Source: Limnofasciculus baicalensis BBK-W-15 (lineage in GTDB: Bacteria > Cyanobacteriota > Cyanobacteriia > Cyanobacteriales > Coleofasciculaceae). Taken from it: a stretch of DNA of 36,501 bases. Of this stretch, positions 1 through 7,577 are shown one piece after another (positions within the stretch are counted from its first letter, which is position 1; each line of letters starts with the position of its first letter). The notes below the pieces were generated by a model. The model made no database searches and had not been told where the DNA came from. It was given only the letters and a program-made list of their open reading frames with translations. The stretch lies in NCBI RefSeq assembly GCF_024178385.1, contig NZ_JAMZMM010000015.1:1-36501 (forward strand), in the 5' to 3' direction. The position numbers were made by a program, and so were the translations under genes.

Positions 1-22
1 AGGCGGCAGGGAGGAGAGTTTT

Positions 23-69
23 AACTCAAAACTCAAAACTCAAAACTCAAAACTCAAAACTCAAAACTC
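23..69. repeat. Heptanucleotide tandem array (STRR) at the tadA stop
   Basis: About six copies of the 7-bp unit CTCAAAA run from 25 to 66. Read on the minus strand, the unit supplies the last codons and the TGA stop of tadA (54-56). It is a short tandemly repeated repetitive sequence of the kind known from cyanobacteria. The 7-bp period is not a multiple of 3, so stops recur in every frame. Confidence 0.9.
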
Positions 70-513
70 CCCCTTCCCCGGCGATTGGCAAACCAGGATT
101 GAAGTTGTTTTCGACAGGTAGATTCCATTATTCCTGCAATGACGGGTAAACGATGGTTGGAGAAAGGGCTATCGGGAATATTGGTAACGGTGCGGATTGT
201 GCCAGTTTTGGGATCGTCCACAGCGTAGACTAGAAGTCCTAACCTTGCTAAAACGATCGCACCTGCACACATGGCACAGGGTTCTAATGTAACGTAGAGG
301 GTGCAATGGTTGAGATGCCAGGTTTGCAGGGTTGTACCTGCTGCGCGGAGGGCGAGTATTTCTGCATGGGCGGTGGGATCTTTATCTCTTTCCCGACGAT
401 TTTCGGCGGTGGCGATCAAGTTATCGTTATTATCAATAATTACTGCACCGACGGGTACTTCTCCGGATTCACCTGCGCTTTGGGCAAGTGCGATCGCTTC
501 CTTCATCCATTTT
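54..513 (-). CDS. tadA: tRNA-specific adenosine deaminase TadA, exon 2 (main body)
   Basis: This segment encodes almost all of TadA, the zinc enzyme that deaminates A34 to inosine in the anticodon of tRNA-Arg(ACG). Joined to exon 1 (2652-2695) the product is 167 residues, normal for the family. Zinc-site motifs are clear: H64-A-E66, with E66 the proton shuttle, and P93-C94-A-M-C97. The first ATG in this segment (504-506) would give a protein lacking the conserved N-terminal helix, which shows the gene is interrupted and not simply short. Exon 2 begins at 513, directly after a group II intron. The 44-nt and 460-nt exons together make 504 nt, exactly 168 codons including the stop, and the junction reads H-R-K-W-M, as expected for TadA. 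The C-terminus and stop fall in a heptamer array. Functional TadA probably depends on intron splicing; that is inference. Confidence 0.93.
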
Positions 514-533
514 GGTAGAGTCGAGGGAGGCGA

Positions 534-2105
534 TTATGCCTCGCCCCTCTCTGTTAGATCTGGGCGTGCAACTTTCACTGCACCCAGCTCCCGACAATCT
601 GTTTTGCTCTTATGGTGTATGTAGTCATGACAGCTTTCGTGAACAACCATTAGATTTTTGTCTTTCCAGTTGCTGTGATTGCCGTCAATGTGATGTAGAG
701 GCACTCTTTCTTCTCCCATGAGAAGATGACCACAGTGTCCACAAGTATGATTCTGCTTTTTTAGCAGTTTAGAGGTTTTACCGTCGTACAATGCGCTGTT
801 ACGCTTTGACCAGTAAAGGATATCTCCATCGAAAGGTGACTTATTCCCTTTGACATTTACGAATTTGTTTTCGTGATGGGGAACAGCGGGGAAAGCTTGG
901 TTTATCAAATCGGTGACTTGATCGCGATTTAGCTTACTTTCTTTGTTGAATACTTTCCAGGCTCTGTGATTGATGTGCCATAAACTAAAGCGTGACCCAT
1001 CTAATTTACAGAACTGGTGATAGTTTCTCCATCCTCTGACAATAGGTGCTAGCTTTTCTGCCTTTACCTTTGCCCCATAATTCGAGTTATTGACGATTTT
1101 TTTGACTTTATCTCGGAATTTTTTGAAGTTATCCACTGAGGGTTGACTTCTAAATTTTCCGTTTTTCTGCACTTTGAAGTGCCATCCTAGGAAGTCAAAT
1201 CCATCTGTCGTTGCGGTTACTTTTGTCTTCCTTTCACTAACATTCATCCCTCTGGATGCAAGGAACTGACGTATTTGGTCAAGTATTTTTTCAGCGTCAT
1301 CTTTCGGTTTGAGGATAATCACCATATCGTCGGCGTACCTGACCGATGGGTGTATAGCCTCGATACCATCTAGTGCTATGTTTGCCAGTAGTGGGCTAAC
1401 TACTCCCCCTTGTGGTGTCCCTTGTTCAGGGAATTCTGGGTTTACTCCTGCTTTAAGACAACGGAAGATTCCGTCTCTAATACCCATTGGGGCAATGAGT
1501 CTATCCATAATAGTAGTGTGGCTTATTCTGTCAAAGCACTTTTCGATATCTAATTCGATGACGCGATTGGTTATTCCATTCTTACCGGAGTTTAGGTTTT
1601 GGAACAGGTATTTCTGAGCGTCATGTGCCGCTCTACCTGTTCTAAATCCGTAACTCCGTTCGTGGAATAACGCTTCGTGTGCAGGTTCTATGGCGTATTT
1701 GACTAAGCATTGCCACGCTCTGTCGTACATTGTGGGCACTTTTAATATTCGGGTTGACCCATCCTTCTTTGGTATGGGAATTTCTCTTAGCCCTTGGTGC
1801 TTCCATCTGTTAACATTAGACTTGAGAGTGTTACTCAAATCAAAGCGTTCCTGATGCGTCAGGGATGCTTTGCCGTCTATACCCGGGGTTTTCTTGCCTG
1901 CGTTGAGTTGTGTTACTTGACGTATTGCCAGTAATCTTGCTGCTAGGGACTTCAGAATTAGCTTCTGTAATGACTTGGCTTTACGCATGTCATTGGCTCG
2001 AATAGCTTTATACACTCGTCTTTGTAGGCGGAACAGATTACGGCGGTATTGCTTCCACGGTAGTTTGTTCCATAATTCACTAGCTTTTATCCTGTGTCCA
2101 ATCAT
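534..2105 (-). CDS. Group II intron-encoded reverse transcriptase/maturase with HNH domain
   Basis: This 523-residue intron-encoded protein assists splicing (maturase) and mobility by target-primed reverse transcription. Visible domains are an N-terminal RT0-like region, the RT palm with G-T-P-Q-G-G near 229-234 and the catalytic Y-A-D-D at 257-260, a maturase domain X around 310-420 with the block R-G-W-R-N-Y-H, and a C-terminal HNH nuclease. The HNH part has two C-x-x-C pairs and the core L-H-H-I-D-G-N, so the enzyme looks able to cut the second DNA strand. No frameshift or internal stop is seen and all key residues are present, so it looks active. The last codons are read through domain V, and the stop (534-536) lies in domain VI. 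The start at 2105 is the first ATG of the open frame and could be slightly off. Confidence 0.93.
   Translation of the reverse strand: MIGHRIKASELWNKLPWKQYRRNLFRLQRRVYKAIRANDMRKAKSLQKLILKSLAARLLAIRQVTQLNAGKKTPGIDGKASLTHQERFDLSNTLKSNVNRWKHQGLREIPIPKKDGSTRILKVPTMYDRAWQCLVKYAIEPAHEALFHERSYGFRTGRAAHDAQKYLFQNLNSGKNGITNRVIELDIEKCFDRISHTTIMDRLIAPMGIRDGIFRCLKAGVNPEFPEQGTPQGGVVSPLLANIALDGIEAIHPSVRYADDMVIILKPKDDAEKILDQIRQFLASRGMNVSERKTKVTATTDGFDFLGWHFKVQKNGKFRSQPSVDNFKKFRDKVKKIVNNSNYGAKVKAEKLAPIVRGWRNYHQFCKLDGSRFSLWHINHRAWKVFNKESKLNRDQVTDLINQAFPAVPHHENKFVNVKGNKSPFDGDILYWSKRNSALYDGKTSKLLKKQNHTCGHCGHLLMGEERVPLHHIDGNHSNWKDKNLMVVHESCHDYIHHKSKTDCRELGAVKVARPDLTERGEA
557..590 (-). ncRNA. Group II intron domain V
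   Basis: The segment is exactly 34 nt, the canonical length. On the minus strand it has the catalytic AGC triad near its 5' end, a GAAA tetraloop and the two-base CG bulge before the descending strand. The base opposite the G of the triad is A (the 3' end reads CAGATC) where GTTC is usual, so the typical G-U wobble is replaced by G-A. Domain VI follows (about 516-553), with an unpaired A about seven bases before the 3' end. Confidence 0.8.
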
Positions 2106-2651
2106 GCTCTACATCCAATTTGTGTACTCTGATTGCCTTTGAGCAATTACGCTCAATCCTACCCGAATCCTTGGGGTTACTCGTCTCGTCTCGTCTACCA
2201 GGGGTTCGACCTTCCCTGGACCTTAGATTCGTTTTTATTCGTTCCCTCAAGCGATTTTCTTGTCCCTTTAGGTGGAACCAATTCAACCATTGGATACCCT
2301 TAGTACGGCTACTCTTTCATCGAGAAGGTAGCGGGTATAAACTCCAATAAAGTCAGGGGGGTTAATCTTTTGCGATCCTGCTTTCAGATAGGCTGCTTTT
2401 GTAGGTTCTGTTTTCACCGTGGGGACTCCCCTAGCGCCAGTGTGGTTTCGGTCAACCTCTGATTGCGCCCTGTTCCCAGCTTCAGCCTCTAGAATTCCGA
2501 GTCTAGTCACTGTGGGCAGATTAGGAGTCACACCCGTACTTGGTGGGAGGGACTTGCACCCTCATCATCTTGAGAGTTTTACAGTCTTTAGTGGCTGTAA
2601 GTGACGTTAGTTCGTGGGTTTAGCCACTGATTCGGTCACAACGAATCGCAC

Positions 2652-2695
2652 CGATGAATCTGATATCCTGCTTGATCTATTGGATGTAGTGTCAT
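2652..2695 (-). CDS. tadA: TadA exon 1 (N-terminal 14 codons plus 2 nt)
   Basis: This short exon is easily missed. It reads M-T-L-H-P-I-D-Q-A-G-Y-Q-I-H plus the first two bases of an Arg codon, then meets the GTGCG start of the intron at 2651. Joined to the A at 513 it gives H-R-K-W-M-K-E-A, the N-terminal helix typical of TadA. The ATG is at 2693-2695. No strong Shine-Dalgarno sequence is visible upstream, which is common in cyanobacteria. The last seven bases form the IBS1 site that pairs with the intron EBS1. Confidence 0.88.
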
Positions 2696-2718
2696 TGAGG
2701 GGAAATGGGGATAAATTG

Positions 2719-2773
2719 TAGGGTGCGTTACGCTACGCTATCGCGTTAGGTGCGTTAGCGTAGCGTAACGCAA
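2719..2773. repeat. Dispersed GTGCGTTA palindrome, copy A
   Basis: A perfect 17-bp inverted repeat, TGCGTTACGCTACGCTA (2724-2740), has its complement at 2756-2772, separated by 15 bases that include another GGTGCG. It lies between the divergent upstream end of tadA and the 3' end of grxC. Eight further copies of the family occur in the window (11214, 24679, 26970, 27040, 29621, 30521, 32410, 32464), all between genes. Confidence 0.85.
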
Positions 2774-2789
2774 GCAGATCGTAATAATA

Positions 2790-3122
2790 TCAAACAGCCT
2801 CCGGGCTAACAGGTTGTGCCAATAAGGGATCTAATTCACCTTTGCTGTCTAAGGCATGAAGATCGTCACAACCGCCGATATGCTGATTATTAATGAAAAT
2901 TTGCGGTACGCTGCGTCTTCCATTGGCGCGTTGAGCCATTTTAACTCTAGCAGCATCATCGCCGTCTATTTTATATTCGGTGAAGTCAACGCCTTTCCAT
3001 TTCAGCAGCATTTTGGCTCGGATGCAGAATGGGCAGGTTTGCCAGGTGTAGATTTCTACGTTGGCTTTGATGCGATCGGGATGTCGTCCTAGGATAGGGT
3101 TGAGGAAGTCTAGCATTGTCAT
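2790..3122 (-). CDS. grxC: Glutaredoxin 3 (GrxC-type, dithiol)
   Basis: A 110-residue cytosolic thiol-disulfide oxidoreductase that uses glutathione to reduce protein disulfides and mixed disulfides. The dithiol active site C30-P-F-C33 is present. So are the S-V-P-Q segment carrying the cis-proline and the G-G-C-D-D glutathione-binding motif, which covers the full thioredoxin-fold core. About 20 residues precede the core strand, slightly more than in the shortest GrxC proteins. An alternative start is the Met at residue 3. It stands alone, downstream of tadA on the same strand but separated by a palindromic repeat, so cotranscription is not evident. Confidence 0.93.
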   Translation of the reverse strand: MTMLDFLNPILGRHPDRIKANVEIYTWQTCPFCIRAKMLLKWKGVDFTEYKIDGDDAARVKMAQRANGRRSVPQIFINNQHIGGCDDLHALDSKGELDPLLAQPVSPEAV

Positions 3123-3199
3123 AAGGTTTTAGAGTTTCTCTTATATAGGGTAAATCATTTTTCGAGGAGAAAACTGATAGATTGTATTAGTTGCGACAA

Positions 3200-3360
3200 C
3201 CGACTTAAGCTATCAGCCACTGTCTAATAGCTTAAGTCGGTTTCAACCGACTCAAAAGATTATTTATAGCAGTCGCTTTCGTCGGTTAAGGCATTCTCAG
3301 CTACCAAATTTTAACAAGGGGCTTAAGCTCCTTGTCCTAACCGCTGTGGCGGTTGCTATA
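3200..3360. repeat. Cluster of hairpin repeats between grxC and Uma2
   Basis: The 348-bp spacer 3123-3470 holds no gene but several hairpins. CCGACTTAAGCTAT (3200-3213) pairs perfectly with 3227-3240. AGTCGGTTTCAACCGACT (3235-3252) is nested against it and is a partial copy of the element family at 29,536 and 34,409. A second unit runs from TATAGCA (3265-3271) to TGCTATA (3354-3360) with an internal hairpin at 3314-3335. These look like small non-coding mobile or structural repeats. Promoter elements of the next gene must lie after 3360 but none is distinctive. Confidence 0.75.
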
Positions 3361-3470
3361 TCAAGTATATTACTATATTTTTATGGTACATTGGTTCAAT
3401 AAATAGAATCCAAAGAGGAAATTGAAGTAAACCCACATATCGCCTAAAACCCAGAATAGGAGTTGACACG

Positions 3471-4064
3471 ATGATAGTAGCAACTAAGAAATTAACCTTT
3501 GATGAATATTTACACTACTCAGACGGAAGCGATACGCAATATGAATTAGTAAATGGAGAATTAATACCCATGAGTCTTGGTACTGGTAAACATGGAGGAA
3601 TTATCCGATTTTTGGAGCGAAGATTTGAAGCAGTAATTGAGGAATTAGGACATCCTTGGATTCCCTTAGCTACCCTAGTTGGTGTCCGTTCGCCTCGCGG
3701 GGGAAGATGGGACACATCTCGCATTCCAGACGTGACTGTTTTGCCAATTGAACAGTGGGAATCTCTTGCTAATCGAGAAGCGGTAATTGAACTTAATGAA
3801 GCGCCTCCAATCTTGGTAGTGGAAGTAGTTAGCGAGTCAACCAAAACTACAGACTATCGTAGCAAACGTTCTGAATATGCTGTACTTAATATTCAGGAAT
3901 ATTGGATTGTCGATCCCTTAGCAGAGGTGGTAATAGTATGCAGTTTAGCTGAGGGTTTTTACGATGCTGTGGAATTTCGAGGGAAAAATCCTATCGTCTC
4001 TAATGTATTCCCAGAGTTGAACTTGACAGCTAATCAAGTTTTGATGATTATTCTTAGTTGTTAG
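3471..4064 (+). CDS. Uma2 family (DUF820) putative endonuclease
   Basis: This 197-residue protein belongs to the Uma2/DUF820 family, a PD-(D/E)XK-fold family greatly expanded in cyanobacteria with no settled function. Family signatures are Y-E-L-V-N-G-E near the N-terminus, I-P-D-V-T-V-L in the middle, V-V-E-V-V-S-E-S, the K-R-S-E-Y helix and E-Y-W-I-V-D-P. These cover the catalytic Asp and Glu positions of the fold. The ATG is preceded by AGGAG at a suitable distance. The stop codon is the first TAG of a heptamer array (4054-4123), so the C-terminus is set by the repeat. It is one of six members in the window and is only distantly similar to the others. Confidence 0.88.
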   Translation: MIVATKKLTFDEYLHYSDGSDTQYELVNGELIPMSLGTGKHGGIIRFLERRFEAVIEELGHPWIPLATLVGVRSPRGGRWDTSRIPDVTVLPIEQWESLANREAVIELNEAPPILVVEVVSESTKTTDYRSKRSEYAVLNIQEYWIVDPLAEVVIVCSLAEGFYDAVEFRGKNPIVSNVFPELNLTANQVLMIILSC

Positions 4065-4123
4065 TTGTTAGTTGTTAGTTGTTTGTTGTTAGTTGTTTGT
4101 TGTTTGTTGTTTGTTGTTTGTTG
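4054..4123. repeat. Heptanucleotide array TT(A/T)GTTG, 10 copies
   Basis: Ten uninterrupted 7-bp units occupy 4054-4123, a mix of TTAGTTG and TTTGTTG. The array begins inside the last codons of the Uma2 gene and provides its stop (4062-4064). The remaining spacer to nirB (4124-4359) is AT-rich without a clear gene; no convincing NtcA site was found. Confidence 0.92.
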
Positions 4124-4359
4124 CTGGCAAATAACTAACAACAAATAATTCTCATCTTAATGTATATAAATAAAGCTATATAATTTGTTACAAATAAATT
4201 TGAGTATTTGTAGCAATGAACACTGATTTTTTGATAAAACTACAATTTACTAGGCAAAATGCGCAAACTGAATGATTAATTTGCATTTATTACATAAGGC
4301 TATTGGAATTTTTGCCAGAATTATCTAGGATCACCCCTAAGATAAGTTGGGGAAAACAC

Positions 4360-6897
4360 ATGACAGCCAAAAAGAACCTAGTTGTAATCGGGAATGGTAT
4401 GGTGGGTCATAAGTTCCTAGAGCTAATGGTTAGCAAAGGAGGAACGAATGATTGGAATTTAATTACTTTCTGTGAAGAAACCCGTGTTGCTTACGATCGC
4501 GTAAATCTCAGTGGCTATTTTTCGGGTAAGACTGCTGCTGACTTATCGCTGGTCGAACCTGGATTTTATCACGAAAACGGGATTAAGATTTATATCGGGG
4601 ATAAAGCTGTTTCTATTAATCGGGAAAATAAAACCGTCTCTTCAGCTAATGGTGTAGAAATTTCCTATGATAAAATAGTTTTGGCAACGGGTTCATATCC
4701 TTTTGTCCCGCCAATTAAGGGTAATGATGCACCGGGTACGTTTGTATATAGAACAATTGATGATTTAGAAGAAATTTCCGCTTATGGTAAAAAATCTAAA
4801 GTTGGCGTGGTTGTCGGTGGTGGATTATTAGGATTAGAATGCGCTAATGCTTTGAAAAATATGGGATTAGAAACCCATGTGGTTGAATTTGCACCGCGAC
4901 TAATGCCAGTCCAAATTGATGAAGTGGGCGGCAATATTCTGCGGGATAAGATAGAAGAATTAGGGGTAAAAGTCCATACCAGTAAATCCACAGTAGAAAT
5001 TGTCAGCGAAAACGGTAAATTAGTCAAAATGCTATTTGCTGACGGTTCCGAGTTAGCCACTGATACTATTGTATTTTCCGCTGGAATTCGTCCTCGCGAT
5101 GAATTGGCGAGAACTTCTGGACTAGCAGTGGGAGAAAGGGGCGGTATTGTCATTGACGATAATTGCCAAACCTCCGATCCTAATATATATGCTATTGGCG
5201 AATGTGCCCTCTATCAAAACCGGATTTATGGTTTAGTTGCTCCCGGTTATAATATGGCAGGTGTTGTTGCCGAGCGCTTTAGTAATAGTGGTGAGAGTAC
5301 CTTTACTGGTGCAGATATGTCCACTAAGCTGAAACTTTTAGGCGTGGATGTAGCCAGTTTTGGCGATAATTTTGGTAAGACACCTGGGGCTAAGGAAATT
5401 GCGATCGCAGATTCAGTGCAAGGCATTTACAAAAAATTAGTAGTTTCGGCAAATGGGAAGTATCTGTTAGGCGGAATTTTGATAGGAGATGCTTCCGCTT
5501 ACGGCACGTTACTGCAATTCGTGCAAAATAATATAGTATTACCTCCCCATCCCGAAGATTTACTATTACCACCGCGAGAAGGAAAAGCTCCTGTTGGGAT
5601 GGGGGTAGATAAATTACCAGATACAGCCCAAATTTGCTCCTGCAATAACGTCACAAAAGAACAGATTTGCGCTGCAATCCGCGATGAGAAGATAACAGAT
5701 GTTCCCAGTCTGAAAAAATGTACCAAAGCGGGAACAGGTTGCGGCGGTTGCGTACCATTGGTAACAGATTTACTGAAATCTGAATTAAAGAAAGCGGGAG
5801 TCGAGGTAAAAAATCATCTTTGCGAACATTTCCCCTATTCTCGTCAAGAACTTTATCACATCCTGCGAGTTAACCAGATTAAAACCTTTGACGAATTAAT
5901 CCAACAACATGGCAACGGGAAGGGATGTGAAATCTGTAAACCAGCAGTTGGTTCAATGTTAGCTTCCACATGGAATGACTATATATTAAATAGTGCCCAA
6001 GTCCAGTTACAGGATACCAACGATTACTTCCTAGCCAATATCCAACGCGATGGAACATACTCGATTGTACCACGGATTCCCGGTGGTGAAATTACACCAG
6101 AAAAACTAATTGTTTTAGGCGAAGTAGCCCAAGAATTCGGACTCTATACCAAGATAACTGGCGGACAACGAATCGATCTATTTGGCGCACGAGTGGATCA
6201 ATTACCATTAATTTGGCAACGATTAGTTGACGCAGGATTTGAATCAGGTCATGCTTATGGGAAAGCACTTCGGACAGTGAAATCCTGTGTAGGCAGTACC
6301 TGGTGTCGCTTCGGTGTCCAAGATTCCACAGCTTTAGCCATAGAAGTAGAACTACGATATCGCGGATTGCGATCGCCCCACAAACTGAAATCAGCAGTTT
6401 CCGGTTGCACCCGCGAATGTGCCGAAGCCCAAAGCAAAGATTTCGGCATCATCGCTACAGAAAAAGGTTGGAATTTATATATCTGTGGAAATGGTGGTAT
6501 GAAACCCCAACACGCCATTTTATTGGCAGCAGATATCGACAAAGAAACCCTAATTAAGTATATAGATCGTTTCTTAGTCTTCTACATCCGCACCGCAGAT
6601 CGACTAGAAAGAACCGCAACCTGGTTTAATAAACTAGAAGGAGGAATCGACTATCTGAAAGAAGTAATTATTGAAGATTCCTTGGGAATTTGCGCCGACT
6701 TAGAAGCACAAATGGAACACCTAGTCAAGAGCTACGAATGTGAATGGAAAGCCACAATCGAAGATCCCGAAAAAGTCAAACGCTTCCGCCACTTCATCAA
6801 CACAGACAAACCAGATCCAACATTAGTTTACATTGAAGAAAGAGGACAAAAACGTCCAGCAACTGAAGCGGAAAAAGAAATGGCAATTACTCATTAG
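4360..6897 (+). CDS. nirB: NAD(P)H-dependent nitrite reductase large subunit
   Basis: 845 residues, the usual NirB length. NirB catalyses the six-electron reduction of nitrite to ammonium in the cytoplasm, using NAD(P)H through FAD, an Fe-S cluster and siroheme. Domains in order: FAD-binding Rossmann fold (G-N-G-M-V-G near 11-16), NAD-binding site (G-G-G-L-L-G near 153-158), BFD-type [2Fe-2S] domain with C426, C428, C461 and C464, a second BFD-like segment (about 488-535), a ferredoxin-like half domain (about 555-625), then the siroheme/[4Fe-4S] domain with C643, C649, C683 and C687. All expected ligands are present. The frame could extend to a TTG at 4303, but the ATG at 4360 starts right before the FAD fold and is preferred. 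NirD follows after 214 bp. Most cyanobacteria use the ferredoxin enzyme NirA, so this gene may be acquired; that is inference. Confidence 0.93.
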   Translation: MTAKKNLVVIGNGMVGHKFLELMVSKGGTNDWNLITFCEETRVAYDRVNLSGYFSGKTAADLSLVEPGFYHENGIKIYIGDKAVSINRENKTVSSANGVEISYDKIVLATGSYPFVPPIKGNDAPGTFVYRTIDDLEEISAYGKKSKVGVVVGGGLLGLECANALKNMGLETHVVEFAPRLMPVQIDEVGGNILRDKIEELGVKVHTSKSTVEIVSENGKLVKMLFADGSELATDTIVFSAGIRPRDELARTSGLAVGERGGIVIDDNCQTSDPNIYAIGECALYQNRIYGLVAPGYNMAGVVAERFSNSGESTFTGADMSTKLKLLGVDVASFGDNFGKTPGAKEIAIADSVQGIYKKLVVSANGKYLLGGILIGDASAYGTLLQFVQNNIVLPPHPEDLLLPPREGKAPVGMGVDKLPDTAQICSCNNVTKEQICAAIRDEKITDVPSLKKCTKAGTGCGGCVPLVTDLLKSELKKAGVEVKNHLCEHFPYSRQELYHILRVNQIKTFDELIQQHGNGKGCEICKPAVGSMLASTWNDYILNSAQVQLQDTNDYFLANIQRDGTYSIVPRIPGGEITPEKLIVLGEVAQEFGLYTKITGGQRIDLFGARVDQLPLIWQRLVDAGFESGHAYGKALRTVKSCVGSTWCRFGVQDSTALAIEVELRYRGLRSPHKLKSAVSGCTRECAEAQSKDFGIIATEKGWNLYICGNGGMKPQHAILLAADIDKETLIKYIDRFLVFYIRTADRLERTATWFNKLEGGIDYLKEVIIEDSLGICADLEAQMEHLVKSYECEWKATIEDPEKVKRFRHFINTDKPDPTLVYIEERGQKRPATEAEKEMAITH

Positions 6898-6902
6898 GAA
6901 TG

Positions 6903-6930
6903 GCTAATGGCTAATTGCTAATTGCTAATT
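6903..6930. repeat. Heptanucleotide array GCTAAT(T/G), 4 copies
   Basis: One GCTAATG and three GCTAATT units start five bases after the nirB stop codon. The rest of the nirB-nirD spacer (6931-7111) is made of other low-complexity text, including repeated CCTCTG(C/T)G-like words around 7013-7053. Confidence 0.85.
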
Positions 6931-7111
6931 AACATTAAACCATCCGTTACATCCGTTACCACATCCGTTGCCACATTCATCATATCTTTGTAGGTAGCCT
7001 CGGCATCCTCAAAACCTCTGCGTACCTCTGTGAAAACCTCTGCGTACCTCTGTGTTAAAAAAAAGATACCGATGCCACCTCAATAATCACTTACAGATTA
7101 GGAAAAATAAA

Positions 7112-7474
7112 ATGGTTCAAGCATTATCAATTCGCGAAAGTATCCGCCAATGGGTAGATATTTGTAACCTATCAGATATTGTCCCCAATACAGGAGTATG
7201 CGCCCTAGTCCAAAACCAACAAATTGCGATATTCCGAGTGGGAAGTGGCACAGATATCTATGCCCTGAGTAATTACGATCCCTTTAGCAAGGCATTTGTA
7301 CTATCGCGAGGAATAATTGGCGATCGCAAAGGTATTATTAAGGTAGCTTCTCCGATTTACAAGCAGAATTTTAACCTAGCGACAGGAGAGTGTCTTGACG
7401 ATGCTAATGTGAAAATTCCTACCTTTCCTGTGCGGGTAATGGATGAAAGAGTAGAGATAGGAATCAGTAATTAG
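7112..7474 (+). CDS. nirD: NAD(P)H nitrite reductase small subunit (Rieske-fold, cluster-less)
   Basis: 120 residues, the size of NirD, the small subunit that accompanies NirB. The fold is Rieske-like, but the positions of the Fe-S ligands are occupied by N-Y-D-P-F and S-P-I-Y instead of C-x-H and C-x-x-H. It therefore cannot bind a Rieske cluster, as is usual for NirD. The frame is open from a GTG at 7052, but that GTG lies in low-complexity repeat text. The ATG at 7112 has an AGGA about nine bases upstream and begins at the conserved region, so it is chosen. It follows nirB in the same direction and ends at a strong terminator, so the two genes probably form one unit despite the 214-bp gap. 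Confidence 0.88.
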   Translation: MVQALSIRESIRQWVDICNLSDIVPNTGVCALVQNQQIAIFRVGSGTDIYALSNYDPFSKAFVLSRGIIGDRKGIIKVASPIYKQNFNLATGECLDDANVKIPTFPVRVMDERVEIGISN

Positions 7475-7491
7475 GAATTGTTTTTTGAGCC

Positions 7492-7527
7492 AAAAACCCG
7501 GTTTCTTGGAGAAACCGGGTTTTTTTG
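7492..7527 (+). terminator. Rho-independent terminator of nirBD
   Basis: AAACCCGGTTTC pairs with GAAACCGGGTTT around a TTGGA loop and is followed by a run of T. It starts about 18 bases after the nirD stop. The A run on the far side lets it also serve the convergent Uma2 gene at 7578. Confidence 0.92.
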
Positions 7528-7577
7528 TATTTCTATTGTTGAGAGAGTTTATTTTTTTAACGCAAAGAGCGGAAAGA

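Larger units (their letters stand above)
514..2651 (-). mobile_element. Group II intron with reverse transcriptase, inserted in tadA
   Basis: This 2138-bp element on the minus strand starts with GTGCG (2651-2647), matching the group II 5' consensus GUGYG. It encodes a reverse transcriptase and carries a recognisable domain V (557-590) and a domain VI hairpin with an unpaired A near its 3' end. A 7-nt EBS1 candidate, complementary to the last seven bases of the 5' exon (TTCATCG), lies at 2316-2322. The 3' boundary is placed at 514 because that alone restores the tadA frame. A boundary one base away would give the more usual AY ending, so the 3' edge is uncertain by 1 nt. The stretch 2106-2651 holds domain I-III RNA structure and no convincing protein gene; the short frames there are structural RNA read by chance. 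Confidence 0.9.

Noticed and set aside
504-536. RT frame and tadA exon 2 lie in the same frame, suggesting an RT-TadA fusion
   Set aside because: A TAA stop (534-536) separates them and the intron boundary lies between; the shared frame is probably chance.
2080-2531. Short minus-strand frames upstream of the reverse transcriptase
   Set aside because: They fall in the structured 5' part of the group II intron and resemble no protein family.
2540-2605. tRNA-like text (GGTGGGAGGGACTTGCACCC) near the intron start
   Set aside because: It lies inside intron domain I, lacks a complete cloverleaf with T-arm consensus and acceptor pairing, and is explained by intron RNA structure.
4054-4123. Tandem repeats considered as a CRISPR array
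   Set aside because: The units are 7 bp and contiguous, with no spacers; no array with regular repeat-spacer structure and no cas genes were seen anywhere in the window.
4210-4223. Possible NtcA site (GTA-N8-CAC) upstream of nirB
   Set aside because: The right half-site deviates from TAC and no good -10 box lies at the required distance, so it is not reported as a regulatory site.
4303-4359. TTG-initiated N-terminal extension of NirB
   Set aside because: The 19 extra residues precede the FAD-binding fold without family support; the ATG at 4360 fits NirB length and start better.
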